The notes under the pieces were generated by a model. That model was not told where the DNA came from and ran no database searches. It worked only from the letters and a program-made list of their open reading frames with translations. 64,000 nucleotides of DNA from Cellvibrionales bacterium UBA1854 (GTDB lineage Bacteria; Pseudomonadota; Gammaproteobacteria; Pseudomonadales; Porticoccaceae), in NCBI GenBank assembly GCA_002338445.1, contig DDII01000026.1:43526-107525 (forward strand), read 5' to 3'. Of this stretch, positions 1 to 8,626 are shown piece after piece; positions within the stretch are counted from its first letter, which is position 1; each line of letters opens with the position of its first letter. The position numbers and the translations under genes were made by a program.

Positions 1-620
1 AGCTCACTTTGGTCCCACGGCATATTGGGATGTTGCCATTGAATCCAGCACAGCTCATTACCAGTAGGGTTCAGTCTGGGATAAGCAAAAAAATCTGATC
101 CTGAAACTAAAACTACGGTTTTTGAAAATGTTGGGTTGAAGCTATTAAGGTCAATTCCTACTATATGATTCTCAGGTTCTTTACCGCCGTTATGCCATTC
201 TCCAACTGCGATAAGTTGGTTTTCATTGTGATTTATAGTTAGATCTACGTAGCGCCAACTATCATCATTAGTTATCGGCAGAGGACGCTCTCCAGAATAT
301 AGGTTGATTTGATATATGCGCTGGTCGGACGCATTTACAAAGTAAAGGAAATCAGAATGAACAGCATAGGCACAACCGCCATATTCATGTACTTTGCTTA
401 AATGGCTGAAGGGAGCAGGTATCAAATCATGAGTAGTCCCATCTTTTCGACGACACATTATAACATTTCTTCCTTTATCCCATGGACGGCTCTCAACCCA
501 ATATAAATTGTTGTTTTGCTCTTTCAGAAAATATAGGTTAGGCGATGAGAGAGTCACCATCTCTGCAGAAATCGGGGAGGACCATAAACCGCAAGTTTTT
601 TGAGCGGATACATTACCCAT
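1..620 (-). CDS. S9-family (prolyl oligopeptidase-type) peptidase, N-terminal part
   Basis: This is the 5' end of a gene that runs off the left edge, so only about 206 residues are visible. The translation begins MGNVSAQKTCGLWSSPISAE and later contains NPTGNELCWIQWQHPNMPW. That resembles the beta-propeller N-terminal domain of S9 acyl-aminoacyl/dipeptidyl peptidase-like enzymes, where a 'SPxGxxLAWxxWDHPNMPWD' type strand is typical. The catalytic alpha/beta-hydrolase domain lies outside the window, so activity cannot be judged. I chose the ATG at 618-620, 8 bases after the yciH stop; no clear ribosome site precedes it and the frame stays open a little further upstream. It is probably the last gene of a ubiK-yciH-peptidase transcript. 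Confidence 0.75.
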   Translation of the reverse strand, partial: MGNVSAQKTCGLWSSPISAEMVTLSSPNLYFLKEQNNNLYWVESRPWDKGRNVIMCRRKDGTTHDLIPAPFSHLSKVHEYGGCAYAVHSDFLYFVNASDQRIYQINLYSGERPLPITNDDSWRYVDLTINHNENQLIAVGEWHNGGKEPENHIVGIDLNSFNPTFSKTVVLVSGSDFFAYPRLNPTGNELCWIQWQHPNMPWDQSE

Positions 621-628
621 CAGAAATA

Positions 629-955
629 TTAGGATCCCACCTCTATTGTTGAAAAACCCATCTCAGTGAGTAGCTGGATGACTTTATCGCGTTTGTCTCC
701 TTGAATTTCAACGAGATCTTTTTTGATTGTACTTCCGCTGCAGCATTCTTGCTTTAAATGTTTAACTAGTTTCCTAAGTTCGATTCGTGATAAGTGGAAA
801 CCTGATAAGCGAGTACCACCCTTGCCTTTTCGACCATTAAACAATCGAGACATAGTGATTGGTATGTCTTTCTTAATTCCAGATGTACCCCTAATAATCT
901 TGGCGGGATACAAAGTAGTTTTGTCAGTCGAGTAGATTAATTTTGATGAGGACAT
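629..955 (-). CDS. yciH: SUI1/eIF1-family translation factor YciH
   Basis: This 108-residue protein has the length of E. coli YciH. Its C-terminal two thirds carries the SUI1 signature: a GRKGKGGTRLSGF-like loop followed by a helix and a KHLKQECCSGST-type strand (roughly residues 40-75). SUI1-domain proteins are homologous to eukaryotic/archaeal initiation factor 1 and are thought to influence start-codon fidelity; the bacterial role is only partly known. The gene begins two bases after the ubiK stop and is followed 8 bases later by the S9 peptidase, so the three are probably co-transcribed. Confidence 0.88.
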   Translation of the reverse strand: MSSSKLIYSTDKTTLYPAKIIRGTSGIKKDIPITMSRLFNGRKGKGGTRLSGFHLSRIELRKLVKHLKQECCSGSTIKKDLVEIQGDKRDKVIQLLTEMGFSTIEVGS

Positions 956-957
956 AG

Positions 958-1212
958 CTATTGTTTCGAGTCGTGTACTGTTTTTTCAATCTCTAAAACT
1001 TGTTTTTCAAGTTGATCAATCTTTTGACGAGACCTCTTTAACACCGCATTCTGTGCATCAAATTCGTCTTGGGTCACTAAGTTTAAACGTTCAAATGCAC
1101 GCATCATTGCTACTCTTAAATGTTCATGCAGCTCTGTACTCAGAGCATGTGTGCTTGATTTAAAGATATCATTAAAATTTGCCTCAAATTGTTCAAAGAG
1201 ATTTTTCTTCAT
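958..1212 (-). CDS. ubiK: ubiquinone biosynthesis accessory factor UbiK (YqiC family)
   Basis: This 84-residue acidic protein has the two-part YqiC/UbiK layout. An amphipathic N-terminal segment (FEQFEANFNDIFKSS) is followed by a helical region ending in a coiled coil (about residues 50-80, rich in K, E, Q and L in heptads). In the family it forms a trimeric coiled coil that helps the UbiJ-associated enzyme assembly for aerobic ubiquinone synthesis. In Pseudomonas this gene lies close to amtB/glnK, and the same neighbourhood is seen here on the opposite strand. It is first in the leftward transcript; its promoter must lie in the shared spacer 1213-1526. Confidence 0.85.
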   Translation of the reverse strand: MKKNLFEQFEANFNDIFKSSTHALSTELHEHLRVAMMRAFERLNLVTQDEFDAQNAVLKRSRQKIDQLEKQVLEIEKTVHDSKQ

Positions 1213-1316
1213 AAGTTTAGTGCCTGGATATTTGTTAACAACTAGTAATAGTTTACCAGAATTTGATAAATATTATCTTTTTTCATAAAAAACATAGATA
1301 ATTTTTTAATATGAAA

Positions 1317-1333
1317 TGCACTAATATGGTGCA
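1317..1333 (+). promoter_or_regulatory. NtrC-type enhancer site
   Basis: The sequence TGCACTAATATGGTGCA matches the NtrC (GlnG) operator consensus TGCACy-N5-GGTGCA, with an imperfect 17-bp dyad. It is centred about 140 bases upstream of the start predicted from the -24/-12 element at 1439, the distance usual for NtrC enhancers at glnA-type promoters. A weaker related element (CGCATATTTGGTGCG, 1361-1375) lies about 100 bases upstream of that start. The match is seen directly; occupancy by NtrC is inferred. Confidence 0.7.
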
Positions 1334-1438
1334 AAACAGTAAAGATAAATTGTGTTTTATCGCATATTTGGTGCGTTTAAATGAAGAATATGATCTTAAT
1401 TTCCCGTTACAGCCGGTTGAATGAGGGTGTATGCTTTT

Positions 1439-1454
1439 TGGCATGGTTAGTGCA
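1439..1454 (+). promoter_or_regulatory. sigma-54 (-24/-12) promoter for the porin gene
   Basis: TGGCATGGTTAGTGCA fits the RpoN consensus TGGCAcg-N4-tTGCa, with the invariant GG and GC exactly 12 bases apart. It lies about 75 bases before the ATG of the TorF-like porin and downstream of the NtrC-type palindrome at 1317-1333. Together these indicate nitrogen-limitation control of the porin and possibly of the downstream glnK-amtB genes. The start would be near 1466, leaving a leader of about 60 bases. Confidence 0.72.
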
Positions 1455-1526
1455 AAAGAAGCATAGAGGAAAGCATTTTGTTTTTCATTTCTGTTGGAAT
1501 TAAATCTGGTTTAAGGGAGAGTTTTA

Positions 1527-2198
1527 ATGATGAAATTTAGTAAATCTGCAATGTCTTTGGCTGTAGCGTCCGTGGTCACCGTTGGTGCTGTAGCGCCAGT
1601 GGCAGCAGGAGAGCTCAGCGCATCTGCTGGTGTTGCTACTTCTTACCTCTGGAGAGGATATGATCTCGGTGCAGGCGACCCCGCTGTATCTGCAAGTCTT
1701 GACTACTCAGAGGGTATGTTTTATGCCGGTGCATGGGTCTCTTCCGGAGACGCGTCAGCGGGAACAGAATATGACCTTTACATGGGATTAGCTGGGGATG
1801 CTGGTGGAATTTCTTGGGATGTTGGAATTGTAAATTACGTATATCCCACTGGAGATTTTCAAGATACCGAGGGGTCGATTGGCGATTTTATGGAGATGTA
1901 CATCGGCTTGGGAATGGGTCCAGTATCTCTCATGCATTATTCCAATATTGAAACCGGTGAGGGTTATGGGCCAGCAGATTCTGCTGATTATACCTACACA
2001 ACTATAGGGATGGAGGCAGGATCATTTGGCGTGACTTACGGTATGCATGATGGTGGCTTTGATGACTACGATCACTTAGATTTATCTTACTCGTTCAATG
2101 ATAGTCTCTCGTTCACTTACAGCATCCCTATGGAGGACAGTGAAGCGTCGGGTGGAGAAGAGCCAGTTTTGGTGGCGTCTTACTCCTTCTCGTTATAA
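1527..2198 (+). CDS. TorF-family putative outer-membrane porin
   Basis: This 223-residue protein has a clear Sec signal peptide (KFSKSAMSLAVASV... to about VAAG, cleavage near residue 27). The mature part is rich in Gly, Tyr, Ser and Asp with alternating hydrophobic residues and ends in an aromatic-rich strand (VASYSFSL), as expected of a small beta-barrel. The opening LSASAGVATSYLWRGYDLG resembles the TIGR02001/Gcw_chp family, often called TorF-like porin. Two adjacent ATGs (1527, 1530) follow AAGGGAGAG, so either could start. It lies directly upstream of glnK-amtB and behind a sigma-54 promoter, suggesting an outer-membrane channel for nitrogenous solutes; the substrate is not known. Confidence 0.8.
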   Translation: MMKFSKSAMSLAVASVVTVGAVAPVAAGELSASAGVATSYLWRGYDLGAGDPAVSASLDYSEGMFYAGAWVSSGDASAGTEYDLYMGLAGDAGGISWDVGIVNYVYPTGDFQDTEGSIGDFMEMYIGLGMGPVSLMHYSNIETGEGYGPADSADYTYTTIGMEAGSFGVTYGMHDGGFDDYDHLDLSYSFNDSLSFTYSIPMEDSEASGGEEPVLVASYSFSL

Positions 2199-2221
2199 TA
2201 ACAGCTTGGTGTAAAGACTTG

Positions 2222-2257
2222 GCCCTCACTATCTCGGTACTAAGAGGTTGTGAGGGC
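2222..2257 (+). repeat. inverted repeat between porin and glnK
   Basis: GCCCTCAC (2222-2229) is perfectly complementary to GTGAGGGC (2250-2257), with 20 bases between, in which CTC and GAG can add pairs. There is no U-run after it, so it is not a standard intrinsic terminator. It may be an RNA stem that stabilises the porin mRNA end or attenuates read-through into glnK. Confidence 0.5.
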
Positions 2258-2340
2258 ATTGGCAGAACGTCAGGGAGTCATTTATGACAAGGATGTTTAA
2301 CTTTTACAGTAAATTAGTATGAAATTCGGCGTTGCCGTAG

Positions 2341-2694
<354 letters not shown>

Positions 2695-2780
2695 ATCATT
2701 GCGGTTTGTGTAGAAACTTGTTACAAGCGCTCATCTAATTTTAATTTACAAAAATTTGAAAGCTATTTGGAGAACAATTG

Positions 2781-4031
2781 ATGGAAAATGATATTATTGA
2801 AATAAAGTATGCAATGGATACCTTCTACTTTCTGATATCTGGAGTATTAGTTATGTGGATGGCAGCCGGCTTTACCATGTTGGAAGCTGGGCTGGTGCGT
2901 TCAAAAAACACAACCGAAATCCTTGCCAAGAATGTGGCTCTGTACTCAATCGCGTGCGTCATGTACCTGATTATGGGCTACACAGTGATGTACGGGGGAA
3001 TCTCAAACCTTTATGTGCCTGATGGTTTTTTTGGCATCACAGCTTCTAACTCCACTGCAGAGGAAGTGATAGCTAGCGGCGGAGACACATACTATTCTGG
3101 AGCTTCTGATTTCTTCTTCCAGGTAGTTTTTGTGGCTACTGCAATGTCTATAGTTTCTGGGGCCGTGGCTGAGAGGATGAAATTATGGGCTTTTTTGGCG
3201 TTTGCTGTAGTTATGACTGGTTTTATCTATCCGATGCAAGGGTCGTGGTCTTGGGGCGGAGGATTCTTAGGAGAAAATATTGGTTATTCTGACTATGCGG
3301 GTTCAGGAATTGTGCATCTTTGCGGCGCTGCGGCTGCTTTGGCAGGGGTACTCATTCTGGGTCCTCGCATTGGTAAATATTCACCATCAGGAGAATCTAA
3401 TGCAATGCCAGGCGCAAACATGCCGCTAGCCACGATAGGGATGTTCATATTATGGATGGGGTGGTTTGGATTCAACGGAGGATCTGAGTTGGCCGTCGCC
3501 AGTATTGATAGTTCCAATAATGTAGCTTCGGTGTTCATGAACACTAACACGGCAGCAGCTTCTGGTCTTATCGCCGCTTTAATAACGTCTCAGATTATGT
3601 TCGGTAAAGCTGACTTGACCATGGCTTTAAATGGTGCTCTGGCAGGCCTTGTAGCGATTACAGCTGATCCGCTGTCACCGTCGTATGGAATGGCTATGCT
3701 TATTGGGGCGATCGGAGGGATCATAGTTGTCTTCTCTGTGCTTGGCCTCGACAGTCTAAAGATCGATGATCCTGTAGGTGCTATATCGGTTCATGGTACA
3801 GTTGGGGTGTGGGGTCTTATTGCAGTCTGTATCGCTGGAGAGGCTACTATTGGCGGACAGATCGGAGGAGCTCTGATTATATTCGCTTGGACTTTTGTCA
3901 CCGCCGGAATAGTATTCTATCTAATCGATATGGCAATGGGAATCAGAGTCAGTGAAGAAGATGAGTTGAAGGGCATTGACACCTCCGAGTGCGGTATTGA
4001 GGCGTACCCTGAATTTACTTCCTCGTCATAG
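2781..4031 (+). CDS. amtB: ammonium transporter AmtB
   Basis: This Amt/Rh-family channel of 416 residues has about eleven hydrophobic helices. The twin pore histidines are visible at about His179 (SGIVHLCGAAAALAG) and His338 (ISVHGTVGVWG), and the N-terminal AGFTMLEAGLVRSKN motif is intact. The loop between the second and third helices is long (about residues 72-108), as in many marine and rhizobial Amt proteins, and there is no obvious cleaved signal peptide. The ATG at 2781 is preceded by TTGGAGAA. The channel takes up NH4+/NH3 across the inner membrane under nitrogen limitation and is gated by GlnK, encoded on both sides. A strong terminator follows. Confidence 0.95.
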   Translation: MENDIIEIKYAMDTFYFLISGVLVMWMAAGFTMLEAGLVRSKNTTEILAKNVALYSIACVMYLIMGYTVMYGGISNLYVPDGFFGITASNSTAEEVIASGGDTYYSGASDFFFQVVFVATAMSIVSGAVAERMKLWAFLAFAVVMTGFIYPMQGSWSWGGGFLGENIGYSDYAGSGIVHLCGAAAALAGVLILGPRIGKYSPSGESNAMPGANMPLATIGMFILWMGWFGFNGGSELAVASIDSSNNVASVFMNTNTAAASGLIAALITSQIMFGKADLTMALNGALAGLVAITADPLSPSYGMAMLIGAIGGIIVVFSVLGLDSLKIDDPVGAISVHGTVGVWGLIAVCIAGEATIGGQIGGALIIFAWTFVTAGIVFYLIDMAMGIRVSEEDELKGIDTSECGIEAYPEFTSSS

Positions 4032-4065
4032 TTATACCCTCAAAACCGGAATCAAGCCGGATTTT

Positions 4066-4094
4066 AGCCGGGGCATCTAGCCCCGGTTTTTTTT
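4066..4094 (+). terminator. intrinsic terminator after amtB
   Basis: The stem CCGGGGC (4068-4074) pairs with GCCCCGG (4080-4086) around a 5-base loop and is followed by eight T residues (4087-4094). It closes the porin-glnK-amtB unit, so the second glnK must have its own promoter or depend on read-through. Confidence 0.9.
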
Positions 4095-4150
4095 ACTCGA
4101 TTTTTACGCCTGTTTAAGGTGCATTTTTAATGAAAACCAAGTATCTTTAA

Positions 4151-4522
<372 letters not shown>

Positions 4523-4611
4523 TTGTGAAAAACTTTCCTGACTTATAAACACATCATATATCGAAGGGTTGGGAGCTGACTTTGCCACTGATCAGTTGAA
4601 ACGGTACTTTT

Positions 4612-5388
4612 ATGGCTTTTGAACTAATGGTTTTGTGGTTTAGAACATTTTTGTATATAAGTCTTGTCACTATTTCTAGCAGTTATGCTGAGGACTCACT
4701 AGTCAGAGGAAAACCACCTTCCCTCGTTAGTGTGCTAGAGAAGCTGGAGGCGGCTCGTCCCGAATTCCATTACAAATTTTTAGGTGAGTCAGATATACCT
4801 GGGTACTATAGAATTTCTATCGAAAATGGACCAAATCTATACGTTGCCAAAGATGGAAGTCATTTTTTTGATGGCTCAGTTTATAGAATCGAGGCAACCG
4901 GCTTTGTTGATGTTGAAGAGCTCCGTTTGGTTTCAGATCGGGAGCGAATATTTGCTAAACTAGACGTTAAAGACATGATAGTTTTTCCACCGGAAGGGGG
5001 CACTAAAGCTATTATGAACGTTTTCACCGACATTGATTGTGGATATTGCCGTAAATTGCACAATGAAGTTGAAGAACTAAACTCGTATGGCATTGAGATT
5101 CGCTATTTAGCTTACCCCAGAGCTGGTTTTAATTCGCCTGCATATGACAAAATTACCACAGCTTGGTGCTCGGATGATCGAGAGGCCACTTTAACTGGAC
5201 TAAAGGCTGGAAAGACAATTCCTAATCAAACTTGTGCTGATAGCCCAGTTTTGGCGCATCTTCGCCTCGGTAGAAAGATCGGAGTGAGTGGAACACCAGC
5301 GATTATTCTGATGGATGGAACTATGATTCCAGGTTATAGATCGGCAGCAGACTTTGCAGTTTTACTCGGTCTCAAGGGTATGAATTGA
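4612..5388 (+). CDS. dsbC: periplasmic disulfide isomerase DsbC family
   Basis: This 258-residue exported protein has an N-terminal hydrophobic segment ending near SSSYAED, an N-terminal dimerisation-like domain, and a thioredoxin-fold catalytic domain with the CxxC active site DCGYC (about residues 143-147). VSGTPAI, the cis-proline loop, lies near residue 223. Two further cysteines match the structural disulfide of DsbC. The enzyme reshuffles wrong disulfides in the periplasm, kept reduced by DsbD. ATGs at 4612 and 4627 are both possible starts. Its position before hom and thrC is the known pseudomonad order (recJ-dsbC-hom-thrC cluster). Confidence 0.88.
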   Translation: MAFELMVLWFRTFLYISLVTISSSYAEDSLVRGKPPSLVSVLEKLEAARPEFHYKFLGESDIPGYYRISIENGPNLYVAKDGSHFFDGSVYRIEATGFVDVEELRLVSDRERIFAKLDVKDMIVFPPEGGTKAIMNVFTDIDCGYCRKLHNEVEELNSYGIEIRYLAYPRAGFNSPAYDKITTAWCSDDREATLTGLKAGKTIPNQTCADSPVLAHLRLGRKIGVSGTPAIILMDGTMIPGYRSAADFAVLLGLKGMN

Positions 5389-5460
5389 CCCTTTATAAAG
5401 TATGAGGTTAATCAACACATAATTGTGGAGCAAGTGCCAAACTTCATCAAAGGAGATGAC

Positions 5461-6771
5461 GTGAAGACAATTAACATCGGTTTGTGCGGGCTTGGTACAG
5501 TGGGGTATGGGGTCTATACGGTTTTAAAGCGAAATGCTGACTTGATTTCCGCTCGCGCTGGAAACAATATTTCAGTGACTCATATAGGGACGCGAAGCTT
5601 CCATGCCTGCCGTGAGACCAAATCAGTAAAAATTTCAAGTAACGTGTTTCAGGTTGCAGAAGATCCTAGCATTGATATTGTTGTTGAATTGATTGGCGGT
5701 ACAGCAGTGGCATTTGATCTGATAATGACCGCAATCCGGAATAAAAAACACATAGTTACTGCTAATAAAGCCTTGATTGCAGAACGGGGGCAAGAAATTT
5801 TTTTTGAGGCTGAAAAAAACGAAGTTGTTGTGGCATTCGAAGCCGCGGTCGCTGGAGGAATCCCCATAATAAAGGCTCTTCGGGAGGGTCTCGTCGCAAA
5901 TGATGTACACTGGATGGCTGGCATAATCAATGGAACGAGCAACTTTATTCTATCTGAAATGGCCAGCAAAAAGAGAGAATTCCATGATGTACTAGAAGAG
6001 GCTAAAGAGAAGGGTTACGCAGAAGCCGACCCGTCCTTTGATATTGACGGTACGGATGCCGCGCAGAAATTAGCGATTCTTGCGTCGATTGCTTTTTCGA
6101 TTCCCCTCCAAACCAAAAATATTTATAAGGACGGAATTACTCACTTGCAACCTCGCGATATCACATATGCTTCAGAACTGGGGTATGCTGTTAAATATCT
6201 TGGAATAGCGAGTCAAAAACCAACGGGTATTGAGCTTCGTGTTCATCCCGCACTCATACCGAGGACGTGCTTGTTGTCGGGTGTTGATGATGTTCTCAAT
6301 GCAATTTTGGTCGACTGTGATGCGCTCGGAAGCACTCTTTTTTACGGTCGAGGAGCGGGGTCAGAACCCACAGCATCCTCAGTGATTGCTGATCTAGTAG
6401 ACATAAGTCGCAACATCACTACTTCCAATGAGGGTAGAATAAGGCCGCTTGGTATAAAGTTAACGGATATTAAAGATAAAAAGATTCTCTCGATTGAGCA
6501 GATAGAGACTTGTTACTATCTTCGGTTTTCGATGCATGATATGCCAGGTGTATTATCAAAAGCTACGAGCATCATGGCAGAAGTTGGAATCAGTATTGAG
6601 GCAATTATTCAAAAAGAGCAGCCTATCGGAATTGATTATGTTGATGTGATTGTCATAACAAACACCATTACAGAACTTCATCTAAACGTGGCGATAAGAA
6701 AGATCGAGCAACTAGACACGGTACAGGGCGATGCAACGGTAATTCGTCTTGAGAGATTAGATCAGGTTTGA
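5461..6771 (+). CDS. hom: homoserine dehydrogenase
   Basis: This 436-residue NAD(P)-dependent enzyme reduces aspartate semialdehyde to homoserine for threonine and methionine synthesis. The Rossmann motif GLGTVG is at residues 10-15, NKALIAERG marks the cofactor domain, and GIINGTSNFIL plus AEADPSFDIDGTDAAQKLAIL form the catalytic/dimer core. A C-terminal ACT domain (from about residue 350, LRFSMHDMPGVLSKAT) indicates threonine feedback. I start it at GTG 5461 because AAAGGAG ends just upstream and the family begins there; the frame is open to 5425. Its stop overlaps the upstream reading frame of thrC, and the two are surely co-transcribed. Confidence 0.95.
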   Translation: MKTINIGLCGLGTVGYGVYTVLKRNADLISARAGNNISVTHIGTRSFHACRETKSVKISSNVFQVAEDPSIDIVVELIGGTAVAFDLIMTAIRNKKHIVTANKALIAERGQEIFFEAEKNEVVVAFEAAVAGGIPIIKALREGLVANDVHWMAGIINGTSNFILSEMASKKREFHDVLEEAKEKGYAEADPSFDIDGTDAAQKLAILASIAFSIPLQTKNIYKDGITHLQPRDITYASELGYAVKYLGIASQKPTGIELRVHPALIPRTCLLSGVDDVLNAILVDCDALGSTLFYGRGAGSEPTASSVIADLVDISRNITTSNEGRIRPLGIKLTDIKDKKILSIEQIETCYYLRFSMHDMPGVLSKATSIMAEVGISIEAIIQKEQPIGIDYVDVIVITNTITELHLNVAIRKIEQLDTVQGDATVIRLERLDQV

Positions 6772-6794
6772 CCAATTTACTGGGGATACACCAT

Positions 6795-8204
6795 ATGAAA
6801 TATGTGAGCACCCGAGGTGGCGGGCAACCCAAGAATTTCGACGAAGTAATATTAACGGGGCTTGCTCCTGACGGAGGGCTTTATGTTCCAAACAGCATCC
6901 CAAGGTTCAGTATTTCTGACATAGAAGCTTGGAAGAAATTGTCCTACAAACAATTAGCCTTTGAAGTGATGCAACCGTTTATTGGGGACTGCATACCAGA
7001 AGAAGACCTTATTAATTTAATCGATACTGCTTACAGCTCATTCAACCATTCCGCGACGGCACCTTTAACTCAGACTGGTCACAATGAGTGGGTCCTAGAG
7101 CTATTTCATGGTCCCACTTTGGCATTTAAAGATTTTGCATTGCAGTTTTTGGGACAGTTACTTAATTACGTGCTCAAGCGAAAGAATAAAAAAGTAGTAA
7201 TTATGGGGGCAACTTCGGGCGACACGGGATCGGCTGCTATAGAGGGTTGTCGAGATTGCGATAATATGAAAATGTTTATTCTACACCCGTACCAGCGTGT
7301 GTCTGAGGTACAGCGAAGGCAAATGACAACAGTATTATCAGCTAACGTTTTTAATATTGCCCTAAAGGGGAATTTTGATGATTGTCAAAATATGGTTAAG
7401 GCATGCTTCCGTAATCAGTCATTTCTTCCGCATAAACTTCAGCTAGTGGCAGTAAATTCAATCAATTGGGCTCGAATAATGGCTCAAATTGTTTATTATT
7501 TTTGGGCTGCTCTGCATTTGGATGTTCGGTCAAATTTTATTTCCTTTTCAGTTCCGACCGGTAATTTTGGTGATGTCTTCGCAGGATATATTGCCTCAAA
7601 AATGGGCCTTCCCATCAAGCAGCTCGTAATTGCAACAAACAGCAATGACATACTTCATCGCTGCCTAAGTGATAACGATCACAGTATTCGTCCACTTAAA
7701 CAGACCTTGGCACCCAGCATGGATATAATGATATCTAGTAATTTTGAAAGATTGCTTTTCGATGTCCATGGTCGCGATGGAGCGTTCGTTGTTAAATTAA
7801 TGGAGGAATCGCAAAAAGGCACTTTAAAGCTGGCTGATGAGGTGCGCTTCGTAATCCAACAGCTTTTTACAACTTATCGGTGTGATAATCATGAAATGCT
7901 TGAGATGATTCGTACCTTGAATAAAAATAATGGATACCTTCTAGATCCGCACTCTGCAATTGGTTTATCTGCAGCTCGCCGTTGTCGAGTAGACATAGAA
8001 ACTCCAATGGTGAGTCTCGCAACGGCACATCCTGCTAAGTTTCCTGATGCGGTAAAACAGGCCGGTTTCGCTGAGGCGGCGTGTTTACCCGATCATTTAG
8101 ATGATTTATTTCTCAGGACTGAGCATATGCATATTCTTGAAAATAATCAGGTTGAAGTTCAAAAGTTTATGGCGGATAGAGTTAGTGATTTAGCAGAAAT
8201 ATAA
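6795..8204 (+). CDS. thrC: threonine synthase
   Basis: This PLP enzyme of 469 residues converts O-phosphohomoserine to threonine. It begins MKYVSTRGG as the family does; ATG 6795 is preceded by TGGGGAT. The PLP lysine is Lys112 in GPTLAFKDFALQ, and the phosphate-binding loop is ATSGDTGSAAIEG. PTGNFGDVFAGY and LATAHPAKFPDAV are also present. The length matches the long bacterial (E. coli/yeast-type, class 2) threonine synthases. It follows hom by 23 bases. Confidence 0.95.
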   Translation: MKYVSTRGGGQPKNFDEVILTGLAPDGGLYVPNSIPRFSISDIEAWKKLSYKQLAFEVMQPFIGDCIPEEDLINLIDTAYSSFNHSATAPLTQTGHNEWVLELFHGPTLAFKDFALQFLGQLLNYVLKRKNKKVVIMGATSGDTGSAAIEGCRDCDNMKMFILHPYQRVSEVQRRQMTTVLSANVFNIALKGNFDDCQNMVKACFRNQSFLPHKLQLVAVNSINWARIMAQIVYYFWAALHLDVRSNFISFSVPTGNFGDVFAGYIASKMGLPIKQLVIATNSNDILHRCLSDNDHSIRPLKQTLAPSMDIMISSNFERLLFDVHGRDGAFVVKLMEESQKGTLKLADEVRFVIQQLFTTYRCDNHEMLEMIRTLNKNNGYLLDPHSAIGLSAARRCRVDIETPMVSLATAHPAKFPDAVKQAGFAEAACLPDHLDDLFLRTEHMHILENNQVEVQKFMADRVSDLAEI

Positions 8205-8382
8205 GAATTAGTTAATAAAAGTTGTTTTTGTAACCAACATGTTCGGAGACACTCACGGATCGCAATGAAGTCTGAGGTCGTGCGTTGGAGGCATGTAGAA
8301 AGTAATTTAAGGTTTAATCGTTGGCTACAAAAGTAACGTACAAAAATGGTGTAGATTGTTGACAATAAGTGCGAGTTTAATT

Positions 8383-8568
8383 ATGCGGGAAGATCCAAAA
8401 CTTTCTCAGGAAGATCTGGAGAGGGTGCAGCAGTTCATTAGCACCGGCTACAACACAATTGAGAGAAAGCCTTTCAGAGGGTTTCTTCTATTTTTTGTTA
8501 CCTGGTCAGTGGTAGCTCTGCTAGGAGTAGTTAGTTATTTCATTGGAAAATGGGTCGGATATCTATAA
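8383..8568 (+). CDS. DUF3094 small membrane protein
   Basis: This 61-residue protein from ATG 8383 has a hydrophilic N-terminus (LSQEDLERVQQFIS), the segment IERKPFRG and one transmembrane helix (FLLFFVTWSVVALLGVVSYFIG). This is the DUF3094 layout known from Pseudomonas and relatives: helix, 'VERKPF', then a membrane span. The function is not known. It lies alone between thrC and recJ with 178 bases upstream, enough for its own promoter. A TTG 27 bases upstream would add nine residues without an obvious ribosome site. Confidence 0.72.
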   Translation: MREDPKLSQEDLERVQQFISTGYNTIERKPFRGFLLFFVTWSVVALLGVVSYFIGKWVGYL

Positions 8569-8626
8569 AGGATTCATCAAAGCGCTTTGTGAGCTTAAAT
8601 ATCCCTCGACACATACGCTACACTAA

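Noticed and set aside
4118..4123. GGTGCA upstream of the second glnK, considered as an NtrC site
   Set aside because: Only a half-site, with no matching left arm and no -24/-12 element downstream.
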